A DNA stretch of 64,000 nt from Glycine soja (taxonomy: Eukaryota > Streptophyta > Magnoliopsida > Fabales > Fabaceae): the NCBI RefSeq assembly GCF_004193775.1, contig NC_041019.1, positions 31,995,280 through 32,059,279 on the forward strand. The letters are read 5' to 3'. The position numbers were made by a program, and so were the translations under genes. Each line of letters begins with the position of its first letter. Positions within the stretch are counted from its first letter, which is position 1. Below, piece by piece: positions 30,858 through 42,219 of this stretch. The notes beneath the pieces are model-generated. The model saw nothing but the letters and a program-made list of their open reading frames with translations. It did not search any database and had not been told where the DNA came from.

Positions 30858-33800
30858 GACAAAAATACCACAAGAAGGGAGGTTGAATTGGGATTTTGAA
30901 AACTCTTTAATGTTTCTTTGAAAACAAAAGGTTTTTGATGATAGTTAAGAATGAGTGAGTTCAAAATGAAAAACTATTTCGAGCTCATAATGGAAATTCA
31001 AGTTGCTCATAATGAAAATGCAATAGTTCTAAAAAAAATAGTTCTTTTGTAGTTTAAGACTTTTATTTCAAAGAAGGTTACTTAATGAAACCTTTTGGTA
31101 AATCAATGTTTGGTTTTATTGTTAAGTTTGATAAAAGGCATATTTAGTGATTTGGTAATAAAATAAGTAAAGAAAAGGAAAAAGAAAGAGTTGCACAAAA
31201 GATTTTTATACCAGTTCACCTCAACATTGGACTATGTCCAGTCCTCATCCCATAAAGATGAGATTTCACTAACACAACCAGTTCACAACTGGACCAGAAA
31301 AACCATTAGATTTCAATAACCTACCAATTCCCCACTAGACTTCAACCTAGCCCCTGCTAGACCAATTACACACTAGATTTCCTCATTGTTTACAGAAAAA
31401 GGGTTTGTCATTCACTACATTACCAATTACACCACTTAGGAACTAAATCTCTCACTTCTATATAAGATTAGTACAAGCTTTGAAAGCACTATACAAAAGT
31501 GGGTCACTCTTACAGAGAGGGTTGAAACTAAAACACAAATTTCTCACTAAGAGATCTAGCACAAAGTATTACAGATTTTGAATCCTTGAACTTGTGCTTC
31601 AAAGCCTTCGAAAATACCATATAAAGCCCTCAAGAAGACCATTGGAGTGGGATCCACATAGCTAACAAGCTTTTGGTGTAAGTAGGGGCACTTTCTAATT
31701 GTCATCATGTGACAACACTCATAACTATTTTGAGGTTCCATTCGTTGGTTCTTATTTTGAAGAACCATTAGAATAGCCATTCTAATGTTTGCTGAGAATG
31801 ATTCCACACTTGGATGAATTCCCTTGATGAAGCTTAGATTGATTTCTCATTTTGATGTAGTGTAGCTTCATCATTCTTAACACGTCACAACTCAGATTTT
31901 GAAGTTGATTACTTCAGGAAGATCTAGTGGAAGTTCATTTTTTGGATGTAATCATAATTTTCCCATATAAGATAGACCTATACTTTTGATATAAAATATG
32001 ATGCTCATGTCTTTACTATTTCTTTTTTCTTTCCATTTGATAAATAATTGTAACAAATTATGTGTTTTCAAATGTTCTTTTAAGTTTTCTAATGTCTCAA
32101 GTGCTGTTCAAAAACTAAGATATCCTATACTCAACATTTGAGTTCACATTTCACTTTCTTATTAAAAGTTACCATAAAATGAATGTGATAGTTGTAAAAT
32201 GTAAAAGTATTTTTTTAATAAGCAAAACGATATTATTCAAAGAAAGACTTAGTTAGAATATGAGCCAAGCCATAACAGCATATGAGCACTTCTTTGCAAT
32301 ACAAAACTTGTATCCCTACCACATCAATGGACCTTCCTATCTTATATCAGATTCACATCCTTACCAATTATGTCTATCATAAAGCGTGTAGTGGCCAATA
32401 AAAATGACAAGCATCATAATGCTGTGACATTGCCCAACATCTAAACCTCAAACCGTCAATAGTAATCCATAAAGGAATATGTACCACTATCATCAAAACA
32501 AATGTAATTTGAATTCATTTAATCAGAAAACCAGCTAATATATGTGTTCAATTTGTTGAAAATTTTAAGCATTGAGTACTTCTCTCCTAAAAATATGATA
32601 ATTAATCACATCTCCCAAATAATCGTTAAGGAAAATTTTAACAAACTAACACACCGTCCTTGATCTACTACCATTTCTCTCAGTGTGAAGCTCCCTCAAG
32701 CTACAAACCAAATAGGCTGAACTGGATTGGATTCAGATTTAATTAAGAAAAAGAAAATGCAGATGAAGTTATCACTTGGCATTACTTTACAACTTGAGTA
32801 TGTGTACCCAATGGCATGTGTGAGTCATCTTGGCAACTTTTGAAATAATGATAAGGGAAAAAATGCACTGAAAAATAATTATTTAACTTCACAATTGAAT
32901 CAGCTGCATCACAATTAATACTAGGTTTCCAAGAAATATACTGAAAAATAATTATTTTGACAGCAAAAGAAAGCATGCTTCCTACTTTGAGTAGAAAACT
33001 ACTTCCATGTTGTAGCTTAAACAAACAAAAAGAGTATCATCTCATGTGATAAACATCCCTATTAACCACCTAAAGCATTAAATGTTACTACATCTAATGA
33101 ACTGTAGAGTTAAGAGGGTGGTAGCTTAAGCTTTTTGAATGGTGCACAATATGTTGTGATTTTCTAAGTGTGGCATTGCTAGTTTGATAGTTTATCCTCT
33201 TTTAAGGAAAAAGAACAATTAAAATATCAAATGCGACAATGTCTAGAACTAACCATATTGCAGCGCACGGTAATCATTTGCCTATATATATAGAATTTAA
33301 AGCATAATTAAATATTCTATAATTAACAACATATCAATATTTAAAATATGAAATAAAAATAAATATACTAGAAAATATACTTTCTACGTCGGTTCTATAG
33401 CGCATTTCACAACGGTTTTTAGACCATCTTAAATTTTGATTTTTATGTCAGTTTCCTTCAAAATCAACTAAAAATGTATTTTTTTAATGTTAAAAAATTG
33501 ATCTTTCTAAGATAGTTGTCTGAAAATACCATATTAGAAAATGTGTTTTTTTCCACCGTATCACTCCCTCTCAACCCCTCTAATTTAATGGCAAGAGCTT
33601 TATAGCACCAAGCTGCACTTTTTTTACAATATTTCATTTCAGAGAAAATTTAAAAAGAAAATAGGAACAGTAATGTGGCCCATTTCATAAGGTTTACCAA
33701 TTCCAAGTTCATAAATAAGGACATAATTGTTAAAAGATAAAAAAATAAAGGTTGAGAAGGATTAAGGAGACTTCCAGAGTCTCAAACAAGAAAATTAATA

Positions 33801-34346
33801 TTTTTGTAAGACAACTAATTCAAACAAAGAATTACCACAACTCTAAAGGTGTTTTTTTTTAGGATTAACATTAAAATAATACTACATATTAGTTATTTAG
33901 TTTCAATTTATAAGAAAATATTTATTCTTAAATAAATAATTAAATTTTAACAAGTTGGGTAATCATAGTTTCATTCTAATAAACAAACAAATTAGATTAG
34001 ACAGTGACAATTGAATACTAGTAAAAAGAAATTGGTACAACTTGAATACTAGTAATAATATTTATGAGTAAAATATGTCTAAAAAAAAGGGACATGATAC
34101 TAATTTTTTTAAATTAAAAGTAAGGGATTTGCACAGCTACAAAACCCATTTCCCTTCTCATGAATAAGGATTAAAGAAGAGGAAAATTAGAATCAAGGCT
34201 AAAGAGAAAAAACATGATTCTTATAAGAAATCTACAATGTATCATACCATTGTCAACTCAAAGCAAAACTTATTTGTTACTACTTATTTGAAGTCATCGG
34301 TATGCTGTGAAACATTTTTAGACAATCATTATAACTCTATTCTTAC

Positions 34347-36157
34347 ATTTGGTTCAACAGGCTTTTCATAAGTTTCTTCCTCTTCAACTTTCAAATCGCC
34401 ACAACCTTTTCCCTTTGCACTAGTCTTTATTTCCTTCTCTTTAACTGGTGTATGACCTTCTACATCTACTTGTTTTTGTGAAGACTTCTCTTTTGAACCC
34501 TTTTTGGATGGAGACTTTCCATCATTACCAAAAACAAGTCCATCCCCACACTTTCCTTCATCTGATATTTCGTGCTGAGAGGTTTCCACCTGATCAATAT
34601 GATCTCTTTTTGGGCTATGATCATGGAATGACTCAGAATCTGATGATAGTGTCCAGATTAAATGAATAGATTCCTATGAAAAAGCATTTTATATTAACAT
34701 TAATCACAAAATAAGTAGCAGGCCAGACATTGCTTTTATGATAGAAGACACTCAACGCATTAAGAAAAACAATTAAATTGGCTGAGAACTCTTGATGCAC
34801 CAAAAGCCTCTATGTAGATTTTCATGGACCAAGTCACAAGTCAATATACATCAAAGATGGTAAAACAAATAAATAAGTCTATCAACATGCACTGAGAATT
34901 AAATAGAAGAAGACAAGATTCTTACTTTATGGTCTGTATGCTTGTCAATGTTTGATTCATTCACTATCTCTTTTTCTTCTTTGTTTCCTGTATCATCATA
35001 ATTAAAAATAAATGACTGAATGACAACTTAATAAAAAAAATAGAAATGACTTCACATCCTAGCACTCCTACTAATATTTTTCTAAAAATCTTAGACTACA
35101 TGTAAATTGATTTTTATACTTATTATACATGTACATATTATGTTACTCATTGCCTTGACCATAAAACCTATTCCATGTAGTCATCTTGAGAGAACTCTAA
35201 ATCACAAATCAAATTACAAGTTTACCTTCTTTGGCCTTTTTCTTGTCTAATTGCTTACTTTTGGATGTTGTTTGTTCATTTACTTTAGGACTCGTAGCTT
35301 CTGGTGTCTTTCTCTTGCTCGGGGACTTTCAGAAATCTGAATGACTTTGGAGAAGACCCTTCATCATCAGTTTTATCCTCATTCCAAGATCCACCACCAA
35401 GTGAAGACCCAGAATCAGAGGACAATGTCAATGGTGAATGAGATGATGCCTAGTCAACAACAATACAATTATTTTTTAACAGACAAAGATATAAGAAGTT
35501 TAAATGATCTGATGTTAAAATTCAAGTTGCAATTGAACATAGAAAACGAGGAACCATAAAAGCGTATCATAAAAAGAGGGAGCTGGTATGCGAATTGAAT
35601 TGGTATAAAATGTTACCTAAAAAGACTGCAACCAATATGGGGAGCTCTCCCTTGAACTGCTCATTATCAGGGACGAATGCTAAATGAAAACTGGTTTGGT
35701 CCCTGAACAAAAAAACGATTTCCAACCGAAGGAGAAAGAGATAGAGTTTGAGACACTTCTCCTCCAAATGAATAAAAGAAAATTTTCCTTAATCAGAATC
35801 CTCACCAAAACGAACTTGAGAGCGCCAAAACCTTTCAAACGCACAAAAAGAGAGGGAAACTACAATTAGTACAAAAACAACAAAAATCACATCACAAATT
35901 CAACAACAACATCCATTTCTATCTTCACTTTCAGAAATATACTTTACTAATTAATCTTTGCAAAATTTGAATATGTTTGTTTGGTTGCTGAGAAAAAAAA
36001 ATATTAGTCACAAAGCAACTCAAAACACTTATTACATCCAAATCCAGATGAGATAAATCCGTTCGCAGTTCATTTCAATTTTTTTAGAAACCAAACAAAA
36101 CAAATTAAATTAAATAAAAAAATAAGAAAGGTAAATGAATACCTTAGATCCAAACAT
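34347..36157 (-). pseudogene. Exon-like gene fragment carried by the CACTA element
   Basis: On the minus strand, open segments are bounded by good splice signals. A short first exon MFGSK (ends near 36143 before GT) is followed by an exon at about 35226-35451 (acceptor GACTAG, donor GTAAAC), one at 34926-34988 (acceptor ATACAG, donor GTAAGA) and one at 34347-34672 (acceptor TTTTCATAG, donor GTAAGA). Products are Lys/Ser/Glu-rich: TLSSDSGSSLGGGSWNEDKT, SKSKQLDKKKAKE, NKEEKEIVNESNIDKHTD and DGKSPSKKGSKEKSSQKQ. The second and fourth share an LSSDS(G/E)S block, and the second has an indel. I do not recognise the parent gene. It could instead be a degenerate transposon gene, but composition and splice sites favour host capture. 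Confidence 0.5.
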
Positions 36158-36309
36158 GATTCAACCAAAGAGATAGAGCAGAGCTAAATCAAATCCCAAA
36201 TCTGAGGATGAAATTAAAAAAGCATCGGTCATGGAGAGATTGCGAATGATAATAATGCATAAAAAAAAAGGAATAAAGGAGATCGAACAAACGAACCTCC
36301 TCCACTAAA

Positions 36310-36760
36310 GATCGAATCAGAACGACAAAGGAATATTCCTTTTGCATCGTGCGACGACACTATCGCCCATCGAATCGTGGAATGTCACCGGTGACGACCA
36401 AGGATTTTGTCGACGAGTGCCATCAGTAGCTGTCGAGAAGCGGATACGTCTCGAAGGCTTTGCCGTGGTTGCGCCGTTGACGTGACGGTCAAGATTAGGG
36501 CACACAAAGAGCATGTCTAGTTCAAGTATGGAACTTTGCTTGAGTCCTATGGTTTAGGTATAGTGCTTTGCTTGAGTCCTCTGGTTCGGGCACGACGAAG
36601 AATGGGTGAGGGATGGCATGACATACAATTGGTGAGGGAGGACACACACGGAAGGCAGCGGGTGAGGAAGCGCACAAGGTGAGGGAAGGCACGAAAAATA
36701 GTGGTTGATCGAGGGAACAAGGGATAAGGTGAGCTAGTAGTGTAGGGAAAGGTCACACGA
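36310..36760 (-). other. GC-richer block inside the CACTA element
   Basis: Clearly richer in G and C than its neighbours, with frames giving RRIRFSTATDGTRRQNPWSS and a Ser/Pro/Arg-rich stretch. It may be the captured gene's promoter or first exon, or CACTA subterminal sequence. No domain is recognised. Confidence 0.3.
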
Positions 36761-37061
36761 TGATTTTTTTTTAGTATTGAATCAAAGAGTTTTTGCGAAC
36801 CATCTTTGAATACACCAAAATGACGACAATTTTTTTGAAAACCGTTGTTGTTTTGAGGTTTCAAAGACAGTTTCATAAAAATCATTTTTGAAAAGTTAGA
36901 AGTATTTACAAAATTGTCACCACGTCTCAAACAACGACGGTTTTTCGACAACGAACTTTAAATATGCATCGTAAAAAACTGTTTTTTAGTAGTGATACAT
37001 TTTGATCAAAATATTTTGAGACACAACACACCCATCATATTAAGTTGACATAGATAATCAT

Positions 37062-37365
37062 AATCCAAAACTATTGTTGAAACTTGAAACTATCTACCAT
37101 GAACTTGTAATCGAATTCAAACATAACTTAGTACAGTCCCAGATTTTTTGTCCACATGATTTCCATTTGCAAGGCCTTAGCTTTTACTTCCTATGGTGAC
37201 CAAATCCTAATTAAAGTTGTTATCATAGCTGATACAAAATGGCCACTCTGATCTCTTAAGCATGTTGTTATACCTACGATTCTAGCTTCAAAAAATAGTG
37301 CAACATCAATATTGCACTTGGTAGAACCAAATGAAGGTTTTTGCCAAGAGTCTTTCACTAGAATA
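37062..37365 (-). pseudogene. LINE-type RNase H domain fragment
   Basis: Minus-strand translation gives KPSFGSTKCNIDVALFFEAR, VGITTCLRDQSGHFVSA, EVKAKALQMEIMWTKNLGLY and VMFEFDYKFMVDSF. This is the pattern of the plant RVT_3/RNase H-like domain found at the end of LINEs and in host relatives. At least two stops interrupt it. No RT or endonuclease is nearby. Confidence 0.6.
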
Positions 37366-38187
37366 AGATGTTGAAGAAGAAGAAAAACTGACTTTACACA
37401 AATTGTCTTCTAGTCACGAAGACTTTTTAAGGCCAAGTGAAGAGATATAGCAGCTGAAACAAATTGCTCAAAGTGATCTACTGATAAAGAAGATACCAAG
37501 AAAAAGACAACAACGACAAAGGATATATTAAAACACAAGATAGTTAAAGACAATGATAGATAAAAGGAAAGTCTAGTGAAACTTGGGATGATAACACATT
37601 AATTACAGCACATAGTCTATTTGGTTTAAAGGATCTAAGATAAGTCCAAAAACATTACTTTAATATCATTACCAAAAAAACACTAAAGCTTCCCATCAAC
37701 CCAATAGGAAGGCAATCAAACCAAAAAAAAGTTGTCAAACACACAGAAAAGGCATGCCAAGCTATAGACTAAAGGTGTTAAAATATGATACCAATTTCTA
37801 GAATAGAAAAGAAGGTCCTAGAAGCTTATGAATTATTTAGAATTTAAATGTACTTGAAAAGTATAAGAGTATTGTTAAAAAATCTAGAAAGATTTAGGAC
37901 CTAAGTAGATGGTAGTATTCTAGACTATTGTATAAAGTCTAGAAAAATCTATCTTTAGAAGTAAGATGCCACCAACCTTGCTTGCCTATAAATAGGCTTA
38001 CAATAGCTTAATGTAATGTGTTTTAGAAATCAATCTTTGCTCCTCCTTCCATTGTTTAAGAGCTATATGGCGACTAAGTCATTTATTACTTTTTAAATTA
38101 ATATTTCTAACTATACCTCCATCCTAAACCCTAAAGAGAGAGCTAAATGTATGCTTTTATTTATTAATTGAGTGCTACATCAAGACT
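37366..38187 (+). repeat. LTR-like fragment cut by the Ogre element
   Basis: From about 37776 (TGTTAAAATATGATACC) the sequence has an LTR look, with TATAAATAGG at 37983-37992 and a T/C-rich downstream part. It is interrupted at 38188 by the Ogre 5' LTR, with AGACT (38183-38187) as target site. 37366-37775 shows no gene. Confidence 0.4.
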
Positions 38188-38618
38188 TGTCATACCCTAA
38201 TTTCGTCCGGGGACCATCCGTTTGTTGGGATTTGACCACTTCGAGGTACTTGACACCCATCGTTAGACAATCCGTGAAGTTCCGTGACATGCCGGAAGTC
38301 AAAAGGAAGCATTGTTGCACAATTCGTGAGGTTCCATAACATTCCGAAAGTCAAAAAAAGGATGATTACATAATCCGCAAGGTTCCGTAACATTACGGAA
38401 AGAAAACAAGTATCGTTACGAAATTCATAAAGTTCCATAACGTTATGGAAAATGAATCAGAAAAAAGGGGCAGGGGGTGTATTTAGTAAACAGGGGGTGC
38501 AAACAGCAACCAGGCCCACTTGAACCTTCTAGGAAGTTCTCCAGAAGGTGATGCCTTTTGGAGGAAGCAACCTAGCTCGCCTGGGCGAGCTGGGTGGCAA
38601 GCTCCTCCCTCATTTTCC

Positions 38619-38626
38619 TATAAATA
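38619..38626 (+). promoter_or_regulatory. Ogre 5' LTR TATA box
   Basis: TATAAATA in the context TTTTCCTATAAATAGGGGGA, repeated at 57562-57569 in the other LTR. Placed about 430 bp from the LTR start. Confidence 0.7.
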
Positions 38627-39633
38627 GGGGGAGGAGGGAAGAACAAAAATGTTCAACCCTCCTGGTATCTGAGAATCACTTATAATTAGTGAGAAAAATT
38701 GTTTTCGTGAAGAAAATCCAAGCCGAGGCGCTTCCGTAACGCTTCCGTGACGTTTTCGTGGGTGATTTCGCGAAGATTTTCAACCATTCTTCGTCGTTCT
38801 TCGTTCTTCAACCGGTAAGTTCCCGAAATCGAACTTTTCAATTCATTTTATGTACCCTTAGTGGTCCTCATTTGTTTCGCATGCTTTTATTTTCATTCCA
38901 TTTACTTTCCGTACCCCCTTTTGACGTGCTTTAGGCATTTATTTAAGTCATTTTCTCACCTAATCAAAAATAAAATAAATTTCCACCGATCATTCGTATT
39001 GTAACATCTTTTAATTTTTGTTAAAATGAAATCCGACCGTTCGGTCATGCCGTAACCACGTTTAAAACAAAAAAAAAAGGCAAAATAATAATATAATAAT
39101 AAAAAAATACCTTTTAGTAAAATAATCAAAAAAATCAATCGGACGTTTTTCTTTGGGATTTTCCTTTCTTAATCGAATTGACTAATAACCAAAGTGAAAC
39201 TAAGGCTAAAATCAATTCATAAATCAAACTTTCGGTCATCGTCTAAAAAAGCCATTTTAAAGGTCCAACGCCTTGAAATGGTCTTTTTCGCTTTTATTGG
39301 TTAAACGTAGATTTTCTAAAGGCCGAAAATCAACATGTAGCTTTATTACCTCTTTCAAAAATAATAAGAGATCATTAATGGTCCAATGTCTTAATGTTTT
39401 CTCTCCTTCAAAAGAATCGAAAGATTGTTTAATGGTCCAACGCCTTAAATGACCTTTCATTCAATAAAAACATATCTTGCAAAAAAAAAGGATAAAAAAC
39501 AACTTAACCAACGCTTAGTTCTCAAAGAACTACGTAGGTCTGATTTCCTTATCACAATTGAGGAATACAGAGGAGCAAAGGGAAACACCCTTGTCGACTA
39601 CAAAAAGATAAAAATATAAAAAGGCATAAAAAG

Positions 39634-40544
39634 TGATGGAAGCTTGCTTGGGGGGCTTCTATGGAGGCTGGATCTTTGAGCTTCAATGAGGTCCTTTAAT
39701 GGTGATTTTCCACCATGGAGATGCAGCAGAAGACAAAGGAGAAGAGGTGAGAGGAGGCACCATCCACTAGGGAATAAGCCATGGAAGAAGGAGCTTCACC
39801 ACCAAGATGAGCCTTGGATAAGAAGCTTGGAAGGATGCTTCAATGGAGGAAAAGAAAGAGGGAGAGAAAGAGAGATGGGGGGGGGAGCACGAAATTGAAG
39901 GAAAAAAAGAGGGAGAGAAGTGGAACTTTGAAGTATGTCTCACAAGACTCTCATTCATCAAAGTTACCACAAGTGTTACACATGCTTCTATTTATAGACT
40001 AGGTAGCTTCCTTGAGAAGCTTTCTTGAGAAAACTTCCTTGAGAAGCTTCTTTGAGAAAACTTCCTTGAGAAGCTAGAGCTTAGCTACACACACCCCTCT
40101 CATAACTAAGCTCACCTCCTTGAGAAGCTTTCTTAAGAAGATTCATAAAGAAGCTAGAGCTTAGCTACACATACCTCTCTAATAGCTAAGCTCACCGCCT
40201 TGAGATGAGAAGCTAGAACTTAGCTACACACCCCCTATAATAGCTAAGCTCACTCCCATGATAAAAAACATGAAAATACAAAAACAAAGTCCTTACTACA
40301 AAGACTACTCAAAATGCCCCGAAATACAAGGCTAAAACCCTATACTACTAGATGGCCAAAATACAAGGCCCAAACGAAGGAAAAACCTATTCTAATATTA
40401 ACAAAGATAAGCGGGCTTATACTTGGCCCATGGGCTCGAAATCTACCCTAAGGCTCATGAGAACCCTAGGGCCTTCCCTTGGATCTCTAGCCCAATCTAC
40501 TTGGAGTCTTCTACCCAATGCCCATGCGGGATAGGATTGCATCA
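39634..40544 (-). repeat. Family-A copy 2, 3' LTR
   Basis: Contains a TATAAATA box on the minus strand (plus 39989-39996) and, at 40007-40255, tandem blocks built of CCTTGAGAAGCTT-like units and a longer TAGAGCTTAGCTACACA...TAGCTAAGCTCAC unit repeated three times. Confidence 0.9.
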
Positions 40545-41425
40545 TTCCCTCCACCTTGGAAAGGATTTGACCTCAAATCCCGAGGTTCTTCATACTCTGG
40601 GCTCCTTCCCTCAACACCTGTAAAAAGAACAAAAACATATGTATTAGTGGTGTTTGGTATGTTGAAGTAAGGTAAGGTCTGAAAACCCATTTCTTGGGCA
40701 TCTTCCCATGATGGAACATGGTTTCTCACCAACTCAATGAGTGGTGCTACAAGTATAGAAAAATATGGGACAAACCTTTTGTAAAAGTTTGTTAAGTCAT
40801 GGAAGCCCCAAATTTTTCTTATACTTGGTGGAGTGGGCCACTCAGGAATGACCTTTATTCTCTTAGGGTTCATGGGAACCCCTTGATCACTATTTGAAAA
40901 ATTAAGAAAAGTAACGCAATAAAACTTACCTTTTTCTGTATTTTCATATTGATTATTCCTACCAAAAAGTATGACAAACCTAAGGTGTCCCATATGAGTA
41001 CCTAAGTTTGTATTGAAACTAAAAATAAGAACAAACCTACCTAATGGGTCCCTATGTACACAAATCATGAAGATGTTGGGTGCATGAGTGATTTTACAAA
41101 AGAGTGTTGCACCACTCAAAACATTCATCATACCACCTATTTTAGGGACTTGGTGCCTAATAATACCTATTTTGGGCACCAACAAAGCACAAGGATTTAA
41201 GCTCTTGCAAACCAAACCCTCATCCAACAACTTCTTTACTTGAGGAATAAACTCAAGCCCAAGAGGTGTGGCAATGCTAGCAAGTGCCTTTTTACAAAAG
41301 AGAAAATGTGGAGGTTGTCTAAGAGGGAAAGTTTCTTTAATGTTTGTCTTTATTGTAAAATGAGTTTCCTTCTTAGCTAAACTCTTGGAGGAGACACTTA
41401 CCTCCTTACACTTCTCTTTAACCAC
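40511..41425 (-). pseudogene. Family-A relic RT part, copy 2
   Basis: A 304-codon frame matching the second half of the copy-1 ORF: VKEKCKEVSVSSKSL, LLDEGLVCKSLNPCALLVPK, VIPEWPTPPSIRKIWGF and LTNFYKRFVPYFS. As in copy 1, the catalytic centre of the RT is missing. It is separated from the gag-like half by a one-base loss in a C run (four C here, five in copy 1). It reads through the polypurine tract into the LTR. Confidence 0.75.
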
Positions 41426-42219
41426 TAATGGTTGTCCTTCTTCTTGGGGTAGATTTCTTCACTAGATTCTTCCCCTTTTGCTTTTTCACTTTCACTAGAG
41501 GAAGGTGAAGTAGTAGCCTCATCTTGGCTACTATAAATGTCTTGGCCCCTCATAATCATGGTTTTTGTGGTGGGGCATTGAGAAGTAATGTGTCCTCTTC
41601 CAAGACATTTAAAGCACTTTATAGAGCTAGTTTTCTCTTGCTTACTAGCCTTAGGGGCTTGCTTTTCTATTGTCTTCCCCTTATAATCTTTAGGCTTATA
41701 AGGTGTCACCCCTAAGATGCCTTGACCTTGGTCTTTCTTTGGATAAGAGTGAGAGCCATAAGATTTTGACGTAGACTTCTTTTTAAGTTGTTGTTCTACC
41801 CTTATTTCCCAATCTAAGTTAGCCTCTACATTGTCCTTCCTATGGAAGTATGGGAGGTTAATGTTATCCTCTTGAGGCTTTCTTTCCTTTTCTCTCCTAT
41901 GGGAGTGAAGTCTAAGATGTGACCTATGCCTTCCTTCGTAATAGTCACGAAGTTCTTCACTTAGGCTTTTGCAAGAGTTATGACTACTATAGGAGGCATA
42001 TTTTTCTCTTTTCATTTCTTTCATTATTTTTCTTCTTTCTTCCTCTCTTATTTTCTTTCTTTCATCTTGACTTATTTCTTCCACTCTTTTTTTTCCTTTT
42101 TCTTTTCTCTCTTGTTTTTCTTTCCATAACTTGAGGGAACTCAACTCATCTAAGATTCTAGATAAAGGGTCTTTATGACTAGTACCCTTGCCATTAACAC
42201 CAGATGAATGATGACTCAT
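41425..42219 (-). CDS. Family-A gag-like protein, copy 2
   Basis: 264 codons from the ATG at 42219 (MSHHSSGVNGKG). The Lys/Glu-rich coiled-coil N-terminus (LKLWKEKQERKEKGKKRVEE), an Arg/His-rich stretch and the CCHC knuckle CFKCLGRGHITSQC are as in copy 1. It ends early (EEIYPKKKDNH) because of the one-base deletion. It could still encode a nucleocapsid-like RNA-binding protein. Confidence 0.65.
   Translation of the reverse strand: MSHHSSGVNGKGTSHKDPLSRILDELSSLKLWKEKQERKEKGKKRVEEISQDERKKIREEERRKIMKEMKREKYASYSSHNSCKSLSEELRDYYEGRHRSHLRLHSHRREKERKPQEDNINLPYFHRKDNVEANLDWEIRVEQQLKKKSTSKSYGSHSYPKKDQGQGILGVTPYKPKDYKGKTIEKQAPKASKQEKTSSIKCFKCLGRGHITSQCPTTKTMIMRGQDIYSSQDEATTSPSSSESEKAKGEESSEEIYPKKKDNH

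Larger units (their letters stand above)
28984..33362. other. AT-rich intergenic DNA, no gene recognised
   Basis: About 4.4 kb with no protein family recognised on either strand. It holds a 40-bp tandem duplication (29355-29434), a possible inverted-repeat element (30581-30857) and, at about 30880-31860, sequence opening AGGGAGGTTGAATTGGG that has the look of an old LTR or intron-like repeat. ORFs here are short and of low complexity. Confidence 0.5.
33366..36994. mobile_element. CACTA transposon with 3-bp TSD ATA
   Basis: Left end TACTAGAAAATATAC (first base changed from C) and right end, read inwards on the minus strand, CACTACTAAAAAACAG. ATA lies just outside both ends (33363-33365 and 36995-36997), the 3-bp duplication of CACTA elements. 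Subterminal GC-richer repeats flank both ends (ACGTCGGTTCTATAGCG and CAACGGTTTTTAG on the left; CGACGGTTTTTCGAC and ACCGTTGTTGTTTTGAGG on the right). No transposase is recognised, so it is non-autonomous. The form recalls soybean Tgm elements, from memory. Confidence 0.8.
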
